Shown one piece after another: positions 31,665-51,600 of a DNA stretch of 64,000 nt (position 1 is the first letter of the stretch; each line of letters begins with the position of its first letter). The notes under the pieces are model-generated. The model searched no databases. It was not told where the DNA came from and saw only the letters and a list, made by a program, of their open reading frames with translations. This stretch comes from Apteryx mantelli (taxonomy: Eukaryota; Chordata; Aves; Apterygiformes; Apterygidae). The position numbers were made by a program, and so were the translations under genes. The DNA lies in NCBI RefSeq assembly GCF_036417845.1, contig NC_089984.1, forward strand, positions 6,138,001 through 6,202,000. Reading direction: 5' to 3'.

Positions 31665-34075
31665 AAGTCATTTGCACACACATCGGCTGGGTGCGGGGCC
31701 GGTTGCAAGGGCTGAAATAGGTGCGCTCGCAGGAGCAAAGAGGTGGCGTTAGGGTCAAAACCTTGGGGGGGGGGTGGAAAAAATGTCAAAGAAGCAAAAA
31801 AAGAGGTAGAGGATGGCAGGGAGCGCCGAAAACGCGCCCGGGTTAAACCCCGGTGATCCGAAGCCACATCGGGTGCGAACGCACCCCGCTCTTGGGCCTC
31901 ACACGGAGGGGAGCAAACGGCCTCGGGGCCGCGACCCATTTGACACCAAACTTTGGTTTTCTATCCCCAAAACACAATAATGGGATAATTTCCACAGTCG
32001 CGCTCGGGTCTGGTTTTGGGGGGGACGGGACGTGGCCCGTTTTCCAGCTCCTTTGCCTTCCCGAGCTGGGGCAGCTGCTTTGGGAGGAGAAAGCACGGTT
32101 TCGGGCGCTGCGAGAGCCGTGCTGAGCTCAGCACTTTCGCAAGGCAGCGGCGAGGAGGAAGAGGAGGAGGAGGAGGAGGAGGAGGGGGGCTCGCTCCGGC
32201 ACTGCTCGCGGCCTGGCTCTGCGTGCTGTGTCCCCCGCTGGGTCCATCCCGGGGCTTTCCCTGCCGCCTCCCTCCCTGGTGCAAAACCCAAAATCCCACG
32301 GCTTGACGCGAGCATGGAAGTTTTTCTTTCTTTCTTTTTTTTTTCCTTTTTATTTTTTTTATTGCCTTGGGGGCCGGGCCGCGGGGAGGAGGGAGGGGAG
32401 CTGGGCTCGCGCGCCGGTACATCGCGTCCTGCGGGCGCCCACAGGAAAAACAGCCCTGAAGGAGCCTCTTTGTTCGGGGATTTATTTATTTATTTTATTA
32501 ATTTTTTATTTCTCCCCGGCCCGGGCGCAGCTCGCGGGCTCCCTGCCCCCTGCCCCGGCGCCTCGGGAATTCCCGCCGGCCGGGGAAGAGCCGCGCTGGG
32601 AGGCCGCCGGTGTCTCGCTTGCCGTCGCCCTCCCGTTTCTCGCCGCCCGACCCGCAGCGCTTCGGGTCAGGCGGCGGGGAGCAGCCAACAACGTGTTTTT
32701 CGCCATCGCGGGGCCGAACGCGGCGAACTCCTCGCTTCCTCCCGGCGAACACGGCGCGCACGTGTCTGTTTTGGAGCCGCGCACGCACGCAAACAAGCCA
32801 TGTAGGGCAGGGAGCCGGGGCGGCTGCCAGCCCCGCGCGCCGCTCGGGAACAGCTCTGAAACCCTATTTGTTTTAACCCCCTTTTTTTTTTTGGTATCCA
32901 GTTACGCTGATTGCAGCACGTATGGTTGGCGGCAGTAGGTGCGCGGCTCCGTTTCTAACCCAGACGACGTTCTCCTGATACGTAGGTATTTTTGGCAGGT
33001 TTGGCCAAGGTACGTTTAGGTGGCTGCAGTAAGCAGGGTTAAAAATAGATGGTTTAAAACAAACAAGCTCAAAACTGAAATAGGCCTTTCTCTTCAAAAT
33101 AACCCCGTCCCAAATTAAGTTTTAATATAGAAAGCCATCGCTTCCCGTTTAAATTGTTGATAGCCAAGGACCCAGTTACTGCTAAAGCCGTACCCAAGGT
33201 CCGGCTGGGCCAGCAGCAGGCATAAATCCAGCGCGGGGGATGAGATTATCCGAGCGGCGCAAGCAGGGAGGCAGCGCGGCATACGTAGCAGCCGACACGT
33301 AGCGTCAGGTGAAAACCATCTCTAAACGGTTTCAGGGTCATCTCAGCCCATCGCTTTGGATAATGCCAAGCTGACCCTGGTACTGGAACTAATTTATATA
33401 CTGAAATCAACAGAAAACCTATTTGGATGCTTTTCCCCCTTAGTTTTAGTTAACGCAGATTGCTGGCTGCACAGCTAAAAGGAATGTGCAAGATTCAACT
33501 GAATCTCGGTTTCAGTCCAGATGTGGCAGGGCTGAAATTATGAATTAAAAAAAAAAAACTGGTAAATAAGGAACGAGTCAGTTGCCACTGTTTAAGATAA
33601 TGAAAACGGAAAAATTAGGCATCTGGATTAATAAGTTGTACAATTGCTTAAATATAGTACAGAGCCTATCCCCCTGCTGGTTAGCAAAAATGTAGCATTA
33701 AGGCTATAATAAATGGAAAATTAACATGTTGAAATGGTTATGCCAGAAAATGGAAATCCAGTTCCCCTTAAGAACAGAGCTGAAGTGCAAAAGAAAAACA
33801 AGATGATGAAAACGGATGGATTTAAATAAGGGGTTTCTGCTTGTAGAGTTAAACCAGGATTAAGATCTGATTTAAATGAATCCACTCTGAGCATAAAGCA
33901 AGTGTGGTTTGGTTTCTTTTGGAGGATTTTTTTTAAATTGAATTTAAGTTTGCCATTGTAACAGCAGAGGTGCCTCTGAGCTTCATAGAACCCCACATTG
34001 CCTAATAAACGATTGTTCCTTTCTTCAGACCCCCTGCACCAAGCTTTGGAAAGATAAAATAATTCTGCCTTTGAA
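31665..34075. other. DDIT4-ANAPC16 spacer
   Basis: The part up to about 32.9 kb is CpG-rich and may belong to the DDIT4 upstream regulatory region; it holds a (GGA)n tract, a TTTA-rich tract near 32480-32512 and an E-box CACGTG at 32759-32764. From 32.9 kb on it is AT-rich and ordinary. No gene recognised. Confidence 0.6.
32152..32187 (+). repeat. (GGA)n microsatellite
   Basis: About ten tandem GGA/GAG units ending in a G6 run; purine strand is plus. Confidence 0.92.
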
Positions 34076-34080
34076 ACCGT

Positions 34081-34086
34081 TTATTA
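34081..34086 (-). terminator. ANAPC16: Candidate ANAPC16 poly(A) signal AATAAA
   Basis: TTTATT on the plus strand reads AATAAA in the ANAPC16 direction, 716 bases after the stop. Other weaker signals further on cannot be excluded. Confidence 0.5.
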
Positions 34087-34801
34087 TCACAGAACAATCT
34101 AGTATATAATAAAGGGGAAAAGAGTGTCAGGGTATTAAAGTTACAGCATCTGCATTAAAGAGCAGGCTCCCACCAGTACTCTCAGTGCAGACAAAAGAGA
34201 AACAGCAGTGAAGATAAAACAGCTTCAGCAGCACAGGGAGATACCACCGGGGAAAGCGTCTCCGCTTGCCCCTTCCGAACTGACCAAGGACAGTTTTCCT
34301 CCTATTCATTTGCAAAAACAACGGCTAGGACTGAGGAGCGTTTTTGGCAGCGCTTCGTACTTCTGCCCTACAGAGGCAAAGACGCGCACGTCCCAGCCAA
34401 CAGATCACCCGGCCCTGCAAACCTGCCCGCTCCTCTAGGAGGTCTCCCGAAAGGTCACGCTAAGTTACTGGCTTGCCTTTCCCCACCCCAACCCTTGCCC
34501 CAACTTTAAGTCTTCCCTTCCCTGCAAACGGTCGGCTAATTCTCCAACTTCTTTAAAACTGATCCTATCCTGCAAGTTACAGAAGCTGAGTCCTGCCAGA
34601 TTGTTACGCTGCAGAAGACTCAAAAGATTTCTGTAATTTCAATTTACTGGCAGCTGTAAGGGGGATCCCCACTGTAAACTTAAAAGAAAAGCCCAGTCCC
34701 CTTGATGCAGCTGTGAGCATCCAGACAAATGGCCGCGCATTTGGAAATCAGGCCAGAGAGTGCCTTTCTTCTTCTCTCTGACAGCAGCGATCCAGACGTG
34801 T
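34087..34801 (-). other. ANAPC16: ANAPC16 3'UTR (inferred extent)
   Basis: Noncoding sequence after the ANAPC16 stop, mixed composition, no repeat recognised. Extent rests on the poly(A) signal. Confidence 0.55.
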
Positions 34802-43477
<8,676 letters not shown>

Positions 43478-43620
43478 CTGGGCGCCCGGACCGCTTGGCG
43501 CAGGCGGCGCGCGTGATCGCGCTCGCGGTGCATGCTGGGGTGGGCGGGCGCCGCCGCGCGCGGCCCCTTCCCTTTCCTTCCCCCCCCTGCCCCGCCCCGC
43601 CCCCCCCGCGGGGCGCCCTG
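43478..43620 (-). other. ANAPC16: Candidate ANAPC16 noncoding first exon
   Basis: On the minus strand CCAG/GTGAGG at 43478-43472 is a strong donor inside the CpG island. ANAPC16 needs a 5' exon upstream of the acceptor at 40946. The right end is a guess; if correct, this exon lies antisense to ASCC1 intron 1. Confidence 0.35.
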
Positions 43621-45539
43621 GGGGCGGCAACCGTCGGTAACGGCCGCGCGCGCCCCCGCTAACGGCCGCGGGACGGGACGGGGCGGGGCGGGGGGAGCCG
43701 GGCTGCCGCCACGGCGAGGGGGGTCTCGGTGCTCCCGCGGCTTTTCTCCTTCGTTCTCCGTCCCGGTGGGAACAACGACAATAAAAGCCGGCAACGAGGC
43801 GGCTTTTGTTCGCTTGTTCTGTGTTGCTCGGTGTCTGCGCGTGCTTCGCGTTTCAGGAGCTGGGGCTCTAGTTGAGAAGAAGGGCATTCTCTTTTGAAGG
43901 CAATGCCAGTATGCGTTTTAAATCCAGTTTAGGGTAAGCTCGGTTTTAAAGACAAATGCATCTTTTTTTTTACTCTGTGAATAAACTTTCTGGTGAAGGC
44001 ACATTTTTGGTGGAGATTTTGTCTTCTAAAAAGTAGTCTTCGAAAAAATAAAAAATTATGTTTTAAAAACAGTAAGGCAACCTGAAATATCAAAAAAACC
44101 CCACAATTTCAGTGAACTCCAAGTATGCAGGAAATCATAAGTGTCCGTGACAGATGACAGTGTCAGTTCTTTGGATCATCCTATTGCTTTTACATCAGAA
44201 AATGTTCTCTTAGGTTGAACACCATGTCCCATATTTCTAGTGTTTAGTTAGCAATAACTGTCGGAAGCGTAGGCTAGGGTATGTCTCAAGCTTAACGTAT
44301 CTTTTCACGGTGAACTTTCTCTTTTGTTGTTCCAGTGAAAAAAGCGCTGCGTAAGCTTTAAACAGTTCAAGGACCACATGATGCAACATGTTAAGGTGTT
44401 GCAGAGTGCTGTATTAGGCTTAAATCATTTTCAGTGTTTTTAATATCTTTAAGGGATGGATTCATGGGAACACAGTGATGGCTTATCCTTCTCTAGGCCA
44501 TTACAAAGCAGATCCCATGGGCAGGTAAAGCAGCTCTATAAAGCTGTTTTATTTTGCCTGAGCTGTGCGAAGTAGCACAGCTGTACCCAGGAGTTTCTCC
44601 CTTTCTCCGCTGTTCCCACCTTTCCACGCAGTTCGCTTTGTTCTGCAGGTGCATGTGTGTGCCCTTGCCCACCCCCCCCCCATGCGTTTAGGATTTTGGC
44701 AGATGGAGATGTGGCAATTAAAGGATTAACCAGCCCCAGCTGTCTTCCCCACTCCTCTCCCATTTCAAAGTGACCCTTTTCAGATGTTTGGGGCTTGAGC
44801 CATGGTTTCTATCAGGGAAGAGGGGTGGTCTCCTGGGGTGTGAGAAGGTGGGAGTACTCAGCATCTCTGATAAAAAGGGGGGGGGGGTGCCTCTCTAAAT
44901 GGAGATAAGCTGAGAGTGGCTGGGGCTATGTTTTTGGAGAAACTGGTGCAAGATGACAGATCCTGTGAAAGAGGTCAGTGTGCTGGCGGATTCCTTGTAA
45001 AAGGCTATAGCATCTTTCATCTGCAGCTGAAACTTCACCTCTGAAAAATAATGAGGAGAAGAAACTGTCCAGAATCTGGAATGATATTAAATGGCACATC
45101 TAACTGAGATGGCAGTGAGTTTTAATTAAAACTTGCGAGTTTCAGAGAGAGTGGCGATCAGTTGCTGACCTTGTTGTGGGGGGCAAATCCGATGCTTTGT
45201 TACACTTCTTATGTTGCTTAAATTTCCCATTTTTAATTAATTGTGTTTTCTGAGTTGACAAAGAGCATGCTTGTAAGTTCTGAGAAAATTAATCTCCTGA
45301 CTGAGTCACATAAGTTCTGGCAAGGTACTGCGTTTCTGAAATCACTCATACATACACATAAAAAGAGTTACTGCTCTTCTGGAAGTAGCTCAGTCTTTAC
45401 TGCTGACCTCCCTCCTTGCTTCCCTGATGCCCTTCAGAAATTATCTATGGGGAAACCTCAGAATTTACCTTTTTTTGGTATAAGCTGGTAGAGCTATCTT
45501 TCTTTTTTGTAGCGTGCCATCCTTAGGAAGAGGAGCGCC

Positions 45540-45648
45540 ATGGATGTTCTGCGTCCCACCCTGATAAGGATCGGGGGAAGAATTTACAGGAAGAATCTCA
45601 TTCAAGAACAGGCCTACCAGCCTGAAGAGGAAGAGGATTTCTGTGCAG
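45540..45648 (+). CDS. ASCC1: ASCC1 first coding exon
   Basis: Exon begins at 45513 after CTTTTTTGTAG with 27 bases of leader; the ATG at 45540 has a favourable context (CGCCATGG). Encodes residues 1-36, ending in an acidic EEEED run. Donor GCAG/GTAAAG. Confidence 0.94.
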
Positions 45649-48600
45649 GTAAAGAATGATGCATGGGGGTGACCATGGTGGTATGAGGGCATACTACAGA
45701 TGGGGAATCTGCACTGGAGACAAAGGGGACACAGCAAACTCTCGGTGTTGCTCTGAGGACCTCCTTATGGGCACAAGGACCTGCCTCTACAGAGTACTGA
45801 GATGTTAGTGAGGTAGACAAATGCTTTGCATTAGTCCCGGATGATCTTGCTGACTGAAGAGAGGACACAGTCCTGATTACCTAATACTGGTTTGAGTGAC
45901 TGTGCTACTGACTACTAGTTTTGTTTTCTGACTGTGAAAGAGATCCACTTAAAAAAAAAAAAAGTTTGTAGATCTGTTTTCCCTGGGTCCCTGCACTGTA
46001 ATTCTTTTCAGTAGTGGGTTAGTGAGGGAGTACAGGCAACCTGCACAAACTGAAACACAGGAACTTCTGCCTGGGCAGCCTGCTCTAGGTGACCCAGCTT
46101 GAGCGGGGGGGTTGGACTAGATGGTCTCCAGAGGCCCCTTCCAACCACAGCTATTCTGTGACTTGCAGATGCAGTGGGACTAAAGGCCACTCGCTAGAGG
46201 TCCTCTGTCCTTGCACTGTTTGCCCATTAAAAAGCTGACTTCTTACAATGTGGCTTTCAGGGGGCGTTGCCTATTTTTATGGCAGATTTGTTTCTGTTCT
46301 GATTTGACTTACTTCATCTTTCTGCCTGTGTATTATATTTGTTGTAGCTCTGCGTGAGTTCTTGCGGGCATAGAAAGGTCAGCTGTTATTTTTTTTAAAT
46401 AGAAAGGGTTGCTGTGTTTTCTCCCTTCCACCCTGCTCTTCAGTAGATTGAACAAAGCTCTAATAAGTTGCTTGCCACCAAAATCCGTCTCTATCTATGC
46501 TGTGAAGGAGATAGCAACCCCTTCCTCTTTCTGAGGAAATCGTGTTTGGTCTTAGCAGGCATGACTGAATGGCTCACGGATGAAAAGTTTGCCTTTAATT
46601 GGCCCTTGCAGAGGGTGTGAGAATTCCCCTGTCTTCCTAAACATTACACGTGCTGCACTTGAACCCTTGAACCAAAACTTTCAATCTACGCCTTCTATTT
46701 TTATTCCTTTGTGACTTTAAAGTCCTGCTGCATTCTCTGAATGGGCTGGTGGCTTCCACCCTGCCAGGAGAGCAGTGCATGACTTGGAAGAGGGCACTCC
46801 AACCAGGGAGTTGTACAAATTAGAGCCAAGAGAAAACCTGGGCTGTAACTACTACTTTCCTATGCCTCCAAGCCTGGCAGATTTAGAAGCAGTCATTACA
46901 TTTTTCAGAGCTGGTAGTAAGGTGAAATAAAAAGCAGTTAGCTGCCACTAAGGGGAGTCCGTTTGTTCCTTTATTTAACCTTGGGAAAAGATGACTGTGA
47001 GACTACTGTCTTGTATAAAGCACTGCCAAACTTTATAAAGGTTGTAAAAGGTTTGTTGTTTTTTTTTCTGGTAGGCCCTGGTGACTGTGCAGATGAACCA
47101 TGTGATGCCTTTGTGGTGGAAGAGACCGAGAAAGGCTTCCAGTGCAGAGTGGAGGTTCCCAGTCTGCTTTACAAGTGAGCCTATGTGTTTCTGGCTTATC
47201 TGCGTGGCCTCTGGCTGAGAAAGTATTTGTGTGCAGAATATTTTTTGAGATCGGGGCAGGTGCCAGATCTCTGAGATGTATTCCATTTGTGAATGTCCTG
47301 TGTTTGGGAGGAGAAAAATGACAATGCCTTTCTAGTGCAGTTGTGCCACGTTGACTCTTAGCCTTTGCTGTGACGGAGACAGCAGGTGGTGCTTTCTTGC
47401 TGGTAGGAGAGTTTTTGAGCATCTCTTCCCTTGAACATAAAAACATCAGGGAGGATGGAAGAAGGGAAGGAAGAATTGGGATGAGCAGCCTGGCAGGGGG
47501 AGATTGTGAAAGCTTTGAGAAAGCACACCCAACTGGAATTGATTATTGACTCAAATCTGATGTCCACTGGGAAGCCTGTAGTGGAGTTCAAAGCTTTATC
47601 TAGTTATTTTTGACAGTTTTGTTGGTACGACAGTGTTACTGAAATGTAGAAAAAAAAGAAAGGTATTCTGTTGTGTGTTTGGATGACAAATGACCACCTT
47701 GAACAAAGCACAAGCCAGAAAAAGTGCAGTTAGTTCTTCCTCGTCTGGGTCAAATGGAATAACCCAGATGATGAGTGTGCAGTGACAGGAAGTGCTGGGA
47801 AGAGCTGTCGAGGCCCGACTCGTTTTAACTTAAGCAGGTTGTTAGCCACAGCTCAACATCATCCTGTGGTCCTGGGCCGGTTCTACGCAGAGTCCCAGGA
47901 GTGGCCCCTGTGCCAGGACCGGGTCCTGCGTGTGGAGCTGAGCCCGTGCATCCCTGTAGCACTGAGATGCGGAGTTCTGGGGCACCTAGCCTGGCTGCCT
48001 GGGGCCAGCTCAGGCCATGGTTAATCTTCTACCTGGGCACACTTGATGGAGAGCGGAGCAGTGCAGTTGTGTGAGTGACTCCTGCACCTTTATGCCTTTA
48101 GGTACATAATTGGGAAGAAGGGAGAGACCAAGAAGAGACTAGAAACAGAGACTCGAACCTCAATCAGTATTCCCAGGCCTGGAGTGGAGGGAGAAATTGG
48201 TGAGTTTTAACATACCCAAAATGATTGTTCTCTCATCGGCTCTCCTGCAGGCGTGTCACTGACTCACTTTATGGCCCTGGGAAAATCACTTCAGCTTTCT
48301 CCTGAATTTATTTTTCCTGTCTATAGACTCTCATAAAGCAGTGTAAGATTTTGGATTAAAAATATGCTATTTTAAGCAATGAATAGTCTTGCTGAAGTGT
48401 CTTCTGTGCCTTAAATGACTGCCTTAAGAATTTTGGGCCCAAATGTGTTTTTTTTTTCCTTTTTTTTTTCTTTTTTTTTTAACTTTTATTATTACCATAT
48501 ATAATATTGCTATTAATGAGGAGCTGTAATATACATCCAGAAAGAGAAATTGCCATGTTGTGTATTTATACATGAAATAAATATCATTTTCTTTAATATG

Positions 48601-51600
48601 AGAAGTATTTTGGTGACGTTGCTGCTTTTCTGGCGTTGCTGCTTGATCCTTACGGTGCGAGCAGGCCTTCGTGTACCATATGTTCCTTCTAGTTGCTTCC
48701 AGTGACTTAAAAAGAAAGAAGGCATTGCTCGTAAGGGCTGGTCCGTGTGGATTTCTGCCTAAGTGGATATCCTGAGGGTTCCTTACACACATTATGGTGA
48801 TAATTGTTACAGTGCAGAGTTACGTTCATGACAGAGCTGCGGGGAAGAAGTGACTGGGGGAATCTGACTGTCTTGCTGCACAAGAATGTGCTAGTGCTTC
48901 TCAATAAGTGGGTCTTGACTTCCCCCTGAGAACCGTGAAGGACTATCAGGAAGGTTGAGAGACGCTGAAAACATGGAATAATGGGAAGCAAAGAAAATCT
49001 TGCTTCTTGCAGTTCTTTCCTTTCAAACTCAAGTGTTCTCTGTTTGGGGCCTTGAAGTGCAAGCACAAACGATATAGGCCATCTTGATCTCTGATAGATT
49101 TTCTTCTTCGCTTTGACTAAGAGACTGCCTTTATGAAAACTTAAAATAATTCTCTAGAAATCTGAAGAGCCGCTGAAGTGATAGACTCAGCGTATTGTTT
49201 TTTAGACATGCAGAGCTGACTTTCTTGAGAACAGAGGGATACCTTTTGATGGCATCATCCTGTCTTTACACAGGAAAGCACAGCCGTGTCAGGTATTTTA
49301 AGTCAAGCAGGGAGTTTGGCAAGATTTCTCTCTGCACAGTCGGGGGTTTTAGTTCCTATCTCTTCTTTAGCGAGCCCTGGGCTAATAGTCGAGAGGTGCT
49401 GTTGTGCGGGTTATTGTAATTCCCTCCTGGCCTCTCCATATCTTTCTATCCTGTAGTCATTTAAAGGAAAATTGTGATTCAGATCAACCACGGGGGCAGT
49501 GACGCCATAGATAACTATCCAGGAGGACAAATAGTCCTACCGTCACAGTATCCTACAATTGGTATTTTAAAATGCACAGATCAGTATCATGCAAAATCAC
49601 AATCCATTTAATTACTTTTTATTTTGCATGGACATGGGAGTAAGGTGTCACTGTTTTACCTGTAGCTTCAGGAAAGCCAGACAGATATTGCTTTGCTTTC
49701 TTGTAGTGATTACAGGACAGCAGCGCGGTGGTGTCATCTCGGCCCGGACACGTATTGATGTTCTTCTTGAGAGCTTCCGGAAGAAGCAGCCCTTCACACA
49801 CTTCCTGTCCTTTGCTCTCAACCAGCCCGTAATTCAGGAGAAGTTTCTGCAGTTCAGGGAGGAAGTATTGGAGAAATGCTCAAAGGTAAGGATCCATGAA
49901 AGAACTGAAATCAAGTGGAAGCCCTTCAGCAGGGTGTTGTTTTCATTTATTGAGGTAGCTCTTTGGTGTTTACCTTCAAGGCCGCATTACCTTTCCTAGC
50001 AAGGTATTTTTAACAGGCTTTTTACTTAACTTGGTGGATATACTGTGAATTTATTGAATGCTATTATGAAATCTTCCGGAATGTGGAATGGCTTAGTAAA
50101 TTGTTAGTAAAATACTTTGTTCCCTGTAGAGTTTTTCCTAGGTGGGAAGATATTCTGAGATTCAAAAGGGGGGGTTGTTTTTAATATGAAAGCCACTAAA
50201 TAATGTAGTGGACCTTTGTGCATTTTATATGATTTCTACATAACTGTAAAGTCAGGTGGGAATTCACAAGTTTGCAGTGTCTATCTCACTTTTCCTTTGG
50301 TTACTGACAATGAGTGAAGACGGGTGTCATTACTGGAGCTTAGCAAGAAACGACTTGGTAGCACATGCCATCTTGCAAACCTAATCACTTCCCTTCTTCC
50401 CCAGGAGACTGTGCTGACAGTCCCTCTGCTTGTCTTCAGATCTTATATTGGGAGCAGTAGGAAATAGGCATAGGGAAATGAAGAACAGAATGAAGTGAAA
50501 GTTGTGTATTCCCTATTTTATTTTAATGTGCTTCTCGTTTGACAGAAGTGGTATCTCAATGCACAGGGCCAGGCTGAGAAGAGGGAATGGTATTAAATTC
50601 CTCTGTCCTCTGAATGTGTTGGGAAGACTTCTCTAGGCAAGAGATGAGTTCCTCTGCTACAGCTGAAGGTTAGGTTGTGTCCCTGCAGTAGTGGTTTTGT
50701 GGGCTGATATTCTTACTCTTGTGCCTCTCACTTCTGTTTGCCCCTTTCAAAGGGGAAAATATAGTCTTGCAAATAGCAAAACTGAAGAAGTTTGGTTTCC
50801 TATGTCTTCATGCCTCGTGAGTGAATTATCTGATATCTAAGGAGATGCGAATTCTTGCTGAAGTTTTCGTGGTCACTTGCATGTGGTTGTCTGCTCTCTA
50901 GGAGCAGAACTGAGCTTGCTTTGCAGCCTTGTCTTTCCTGGCTGTACTGATTTGAGTCTCTCTTCTGCACCCAGCTGCCTACTTCCATGACGTCTTAGGA
51001 GCTTTTTGTCGCTGAGGTTTCTACCTGATGTTAAATATAGCCAAAATTGGCCAATAGATCCCGGAGTTAGCGAGCTGTGCAATGCCATGAGCGTTTGGCT
51101 AGGAGGATATCACTGTCTCAATCTTCTGTGCCCGTTAGCCAGAGCTCATTTAAAAAAAAGCCCCGAAGACAGGATTAGCCTGAGAAAGTGTTTGCTGGAC
51201 AGAAAGAACTGAGGTGTGCAGCTGGCTTGGAGTGCAGTGAAGGCAGTGGTCCTTTCCGAGGTTGGTGATACCAGGCTTTGGGCGGGTGTCAGCGGTTGCT
51301 GGCTCCCTCTGTTGGTTGCTAGTTCCAGTGCTTGGCGGGGAATGCACCAAAGTCATGGGGAGAAAGGCAGCACGCTGGGGAGCCGGTGACTTCAGCGTGG
51401 GGCTCTTCAGTGGCTGTTCATGCGGTTACCCCTGAGCTGAGAGTGCTGCTTTGAGCCTGGTGTTCCTCTTCCCCTTAATCCCCTTCCAGCTGGGCTCGTG
51501 ACTATTGCACAGTCTGTGACCGTCCTTTCTCTTGGTCTCCCTTGACCTGTCAGTCCTTTCAGACATGGCTGGCCCTGCTCTCCCTGAAGCCTTGGCATCC

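Noticed and set aside
31112-31939. Upstream in-frame extension of DDIT4 to an ATG at 31939 on the minus strand
   Set aside because: The added part is Lys/Ala-rich translation of the T-rich repeat and lies upstream of the TATA box; the conserved start MPGLW fits the known DDIT4 N terminus.
47782-48024. 80-codon frame in an ASCC1 intron
   Set aside because: No splice sites in the right phase and no recognisable similarity.
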